A stretch of 7,690 nt of DNA from Planctomycetota bacterium. Lineage in GTDB: Bacteria; Planctomycetota; UBA8742; JACQVU01. The notes beneath the pieces are model-generated. The model was not told the origin of the DNA, did not search any database, and saw only the letters and a program-made list of their open reading frames with translations. The stretch spans positions 1 to 7,690 of the forward strand of contig JACQVU010000520.1 of the NCBI GenBank assembly GCA_016209585.1, read 5' to 3'. Both the position numbers and the translations under genes were made by a program. Positions 5,846 through 7,690 of the stretch are shown piece after piece (the stretch's first letter is position 1; the number at the start of each line of letters is the position of its first letter).

Positions 5846-7435
5846 TCAGTCTTCCTTGAGCCTGGTGGGCTTGGCGCGAACCCAGCGTTCGTTGGTGACG
5901 CGGATGGTGTCGCGGTCGCGGAAGAACTCGTCGCCCTCGCGGGCCAGCGTGATCTCCAGGTATTCCTCGCGTTCGATGAGGTCCAGTTCGAAGTGGCCCT
6001 CCTCGCCCTCCCGCCGGGTGGCCGAGCGGGTGACGTCGTCGATGAAGATGTCGTTTTTCAGGCCGCGGACCTCGATTTTCAGTTCGCGCCAGAAGCGGTC
6101 CATCGCGCCGAACAGCGCCACGCACCACATCTGGGTGTTGGCGCGGATGGTCGGCTTCAACACCACTTTCTCGACGGTGATGGGTTTTCCACCTGTCTCC
6201 TTGCCGGCGGCGTCCACCAGGTCGCCCAGTTTCTCGGGATCGGCGGCCGGCGTGGTGGAGTCGTAGACGTAGAGCGTTTCCGTGGCCACCTGGTACTCCG
6301 GGAGCGGGTCCATTTCCGTTTCGTAGTCCAGCTGGTAGTCCCAATCCTTGGTGGCCATATTATACACCTTGCGGCCTTGGGGCGTGAGGATCGGCACGTC
6401 CTGTCCGTGAAGGTTGAGTCGCAGGGGCAGCCCCACGCGATCCTTCTTCGGGATGCGGCTGTTGGGGTCGTTGGGGTCGGCCAACTTCCACACCGGCCGG
6501 ACGATCCGGCCATACTGGTCGCGCTCGTACCGGACCACCTGGATCGGGTCGCCCTTCTTCGCGGCCACGGTCCGCTTGTAATGCTGGTCCCAGAGCACCA
6601 CATCCTGCGTGTAGCGCTTGGGTTGCCCCGTGGGGATGGGCTTGTTGTTGCCGTCCTTCATGAGTTCGAAGCCCAAGCGGCGCTGCGTCCACTTCGGCCC
6701 GTAGAGCACGGGGCGCCGGAAGAGGCCGGCCGGCTTCAAGTCGCCCTTGATCACTCCCTTTTTCGGGGCGTCTTCCTCCTTCTCGCAAAGACCCTCCCGG
6801 CCGATCTGGCCGAAGATCGGGTCGCGGTCGGCGAAACCGCGGAACTTCTCCGGCGACGGGAAGCCCGCCTCGTCGAGCAACGCGTCCCAGGGAATCTTGT
6901 GTTCCAGCGCCCGCAGCTGCAGACCAAGGATGGACCAGAAGCCCTCTTTCCGGGCGATGACGCGCACCACGTGGTCGTTGTCGAGATTGTGGTAGGTCTT
7001 GAGCGCCTCGGGCGCGTCGGCCTTCTCCTTGCGGGCGGTCACCGTCTTCACCACGTCGCGGTGGTCGGTGATCGCCCGGACGTCGATCTGCGTCGACACG
7101 TCGTACGAGGAAACCCCTCCTTCGGCCGGCGCCAGGTCTTTCGGCTCGCGGGGCACGAAGTTCGTGATCCGATACAGAAAATAGTAGTGCCGCTCGGCGT
7201 CGCCGTTGGGGGAGATGATGGTGATGGCCTTGAGCGGCTCCACCCGATCGTAAGAGAACCCCAGCGAGACGCGCCCCCGCTGCTTCACCTTGTCGGGCGA
7301 CGCCCCTTCCTGCTGCTGCCCCTCCTGCGGGTCGGGCCGGCCCTCCATCACCGATTGCGCGTCTTCGCCACGCGCCCGGCCAAGCCCCGCCACCATCACC
7401 AGCATTGTCAGGAAAACGACCCGCGGACCGCGCAT
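5846..7435 (-). CDS. Sec-exported protein of unknown function, Planctomycetota-like
   Basis: The 529-residue protein has a classical signal peptide (residues 1-23: Arg-rich start, hydrophobic 6-18, likely cleavage after ARG at 21-23), so it is exported. An acidic, Gln-rich low-complexity stretch (about 24-48) leads into a conserved-looking core, RVSLGFSYDRVEPL (55-68) and then YYFLYRITNF (84-93). The C-terminal part has MWCVALFGAMDRF (436-448), a GLKND segment (458-462) and REGDEFFRDRDTIR (499-512). This order of blocks recalls secreted hypothetical proteins I associate with Planctomycetota and related phyla, but that is from memory and no domain name can be given. There are only two Cys (217, 438) and no catalytic motif. 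The start at 7435 is chosen because AGAGG lies five bases upstream and a consensus promoter lies further upstream; the in-frame ATG at 7549 lies inside that promoter. The gene converges on the MEMO gene. Confidence 0.85.
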   Translation of the reverse strand: MRGPRVVFLTMLVMVAGLGRARGEDAQSVMEGRPDPQEGQQQEGASPDKVKQRGRVSLGFSYDRVEPLKAITIISPNGDAERHYYFLYRITNFVPREPKDLAPAEGGVSSYDVSTQIDVRAITDHRDVVKTVTARKEKADAPEALKTYHNLDNDHVVRVIARKEGFWSILGLQLRALEHKIPWDALLDEAGFPSPEKFRGFADRDPIFGQIGREGLCEKEEDAPKKGVIKGDLKPAGLFRRPVLYGPKWTQRRLGFELMKDGNNKPIPTGQPKRYTQDVVLWDQHYKRTVAAKKGDPIQVVRYERDQYGRIVRPVWKLADPNDPNSRIPKKDRVGLPLRLNLHGQDVPILTPQGRKVYNMATKDWDYQLDYETEMDPLPEYQVATETLYVYDSTTPAADPEKLGDLVDAAGKETGGKPITVEKVVLKPTIRANTQMWCVALFGAMDRFWRELKIEVRGLKNDIFIDDVTRSATRREGEEGHFELDLIEREEYLEITLAREGDEFFRDRDTIRVTNERWVRAKPTRLKED

Positions 7436-7440
7436 ACACG

Positions 7441-7445
7441 CCTCT
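7441..7445 (-). promoter_or_regulatory. Ribosome binding site of the exported protein gene
   Basis: Read on the minus strand this is AGAGG, five bases before the ATG at 7435-7433. Together with the signal peptide that follows, it decides the start. Confidence 0.65.
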
Positions 7446-7452
7446 TGAGGGA

Positions 7453-7481
7453 GCGTCGCCGGCCCGGCGCACCCGCGACGC
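7453..7481 (-). promoter_or_regulatory. 5'-leader stem-loop upstream of the exported protein gene
   Basis: GCGTCGC and GCGACGC form a perfect seven-base-pair stem around a 15-base GC-rich loop that can pair internally. It lies in the roughly 85-nt leader, seven bases before the ribosome binding site. It does not hide that site and has no T run, so a role in mRNA stability is possible; chance is also possible in DNA this GC-rich. Confidence 0.3.
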
Positions 7482-7526
7482 ACCACCTGAAAACAGCACG
7501 CCCAAGGGGGGAACCTGTGCCACACC

Positions 7527-7554
7527 ATTATAAGGGGAGACCCTCGCATGTCAA
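7527..7554 (-). promoter_or_regulatory. Consensus sigma-70-type promoter for the exported protein gene
   Basis: On the minus strand TTGACA (7554-7549) and TATAAT (7532-7527) both match the housekeeping consensus exactly, with a 16-bp spacer. Transcription should start near 7520, leaving a leader of about 85 nt before the ATG at 7435. It stands out because the surrounding DNA is very GC-rich and other promoters in the window are weak. The leader rules out translation from 7549. Confidence 0.8.
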
Positions 7555-7690
7555 AGCCCGGCTCGGCCAGTGGGAGCCGCTTGCGCTGTGCGTAACTCCG
7601 TTGGCGGTAGTGGTTTGCCGTCGGGGTCGGCGGGGGTTTACCCCAATCGCCCCTGGATTTCCGCCGGTTTGACGCGCTGGCTGAGGCGGG
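7555..7690. other. Intergenic sequence at the right edge, no gene seen
   Basis: No start codon with a ribosome binding site, RNA gene or repeat is evident here. Nested G/C inverted repeats occur (GGGG 7633-7636 with CCCC 7641-7644; GGGG 7623-7626 with CCCC 7650-7653) without a T run on either strand. A TTGACG at 7669-7674 could be a rightward -35 for a gene beyond the window, but its -10 would fall outside. Confidence 0.4.

Noticed and set aside
7436..7549. ATG at 7549 as the start of the exported protein.
   Set aside because: It lies within the -35/-10 promoter and upstream of the expected transcription start; the signal peptide begins at 7435.
5993..7672. Open reading frame of 559 codons on the plus strand, antisense to the exported protein gene.
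   Set aside because: Its composition is rich in His, Arg and Val with no recognisable domain or ribosome binding site, and it runs through the consensus promoter of the opposite gene.
1..7690. tRNA, rRNA, CRISPR array, insertion sequence or attachment site.
   Set aside because: No cloverleaf, spaced direct repeats, transposase-like protein or terminal inverted repeats were found by eye.

Overview
This 7.7 kb window is high-GC bacterial DNA (about 70% G+C by eye) with five protein-coding genes. No RNA gene, insertion sequence, CRISPR array or phage gene was seen. The gene content suggests a Gram-negative heterotroph. It has a lipoprotein with a caspase-like domain, a Sec-exported protein with a repertoire and style reminiscent of Planctomycetota or neighbouring deep lineages, the MEP isoprenoid pathway, and a MEMO-family protein. 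That placement is an inference; nothing here fixes the phylum.

Layout. (1) 18-1001, minus strand: a membrane-anchored protein with a coiled coil and a Gly/Ala linker; its C-terminal half has Spy/CpxP-like 'LTPEQ' features. (2) 1002-1247: a divergent intergenic region with candidate promoters both ways and a strong G-run cluster on the + strand. (3) 1248-5824, plus strand: a likely operon of three genes. These are a lipoprotein with a degenerate caspase-like domain, a divergent 1-deoxy-D-xylulose-5-phosphate synthase (dxs), and a MEMO-family protein. The gaps are 54 and 26 nt. (4) 5846-7435, minus strand: a secreted protein of unknown function that converges on the operon with only 21 nt between stop codons. 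(5) 7436-7690: its 5' leader and a textbook TTGACA-N16-TATAAT promoter, followed upstream by sequence in which I see no gene.

The most notable points are these. The caspase-like domain has lost both catalytic dyad residues (His to Asn365, Cys to Ala415) but keeps a perfect EF-hand-type calcium loop, so it looks like a secreted or outer-membrane pseudoenzyme. The DXS keeps the catalytic Glu and most substrate-binding residues but departs from the family at two usually invariant places. The dxs ribosome binding site is built into one arm of a 12-bp hairpin. The MEMO protein has no AMMECR1 or radical SAM partner here and has a Trp in place of a usually conserved His. I see no convincing multi-gene new system; the novelty, if any, lies in the pseudo-caspase lipoprotein and in its linkage to dxs.
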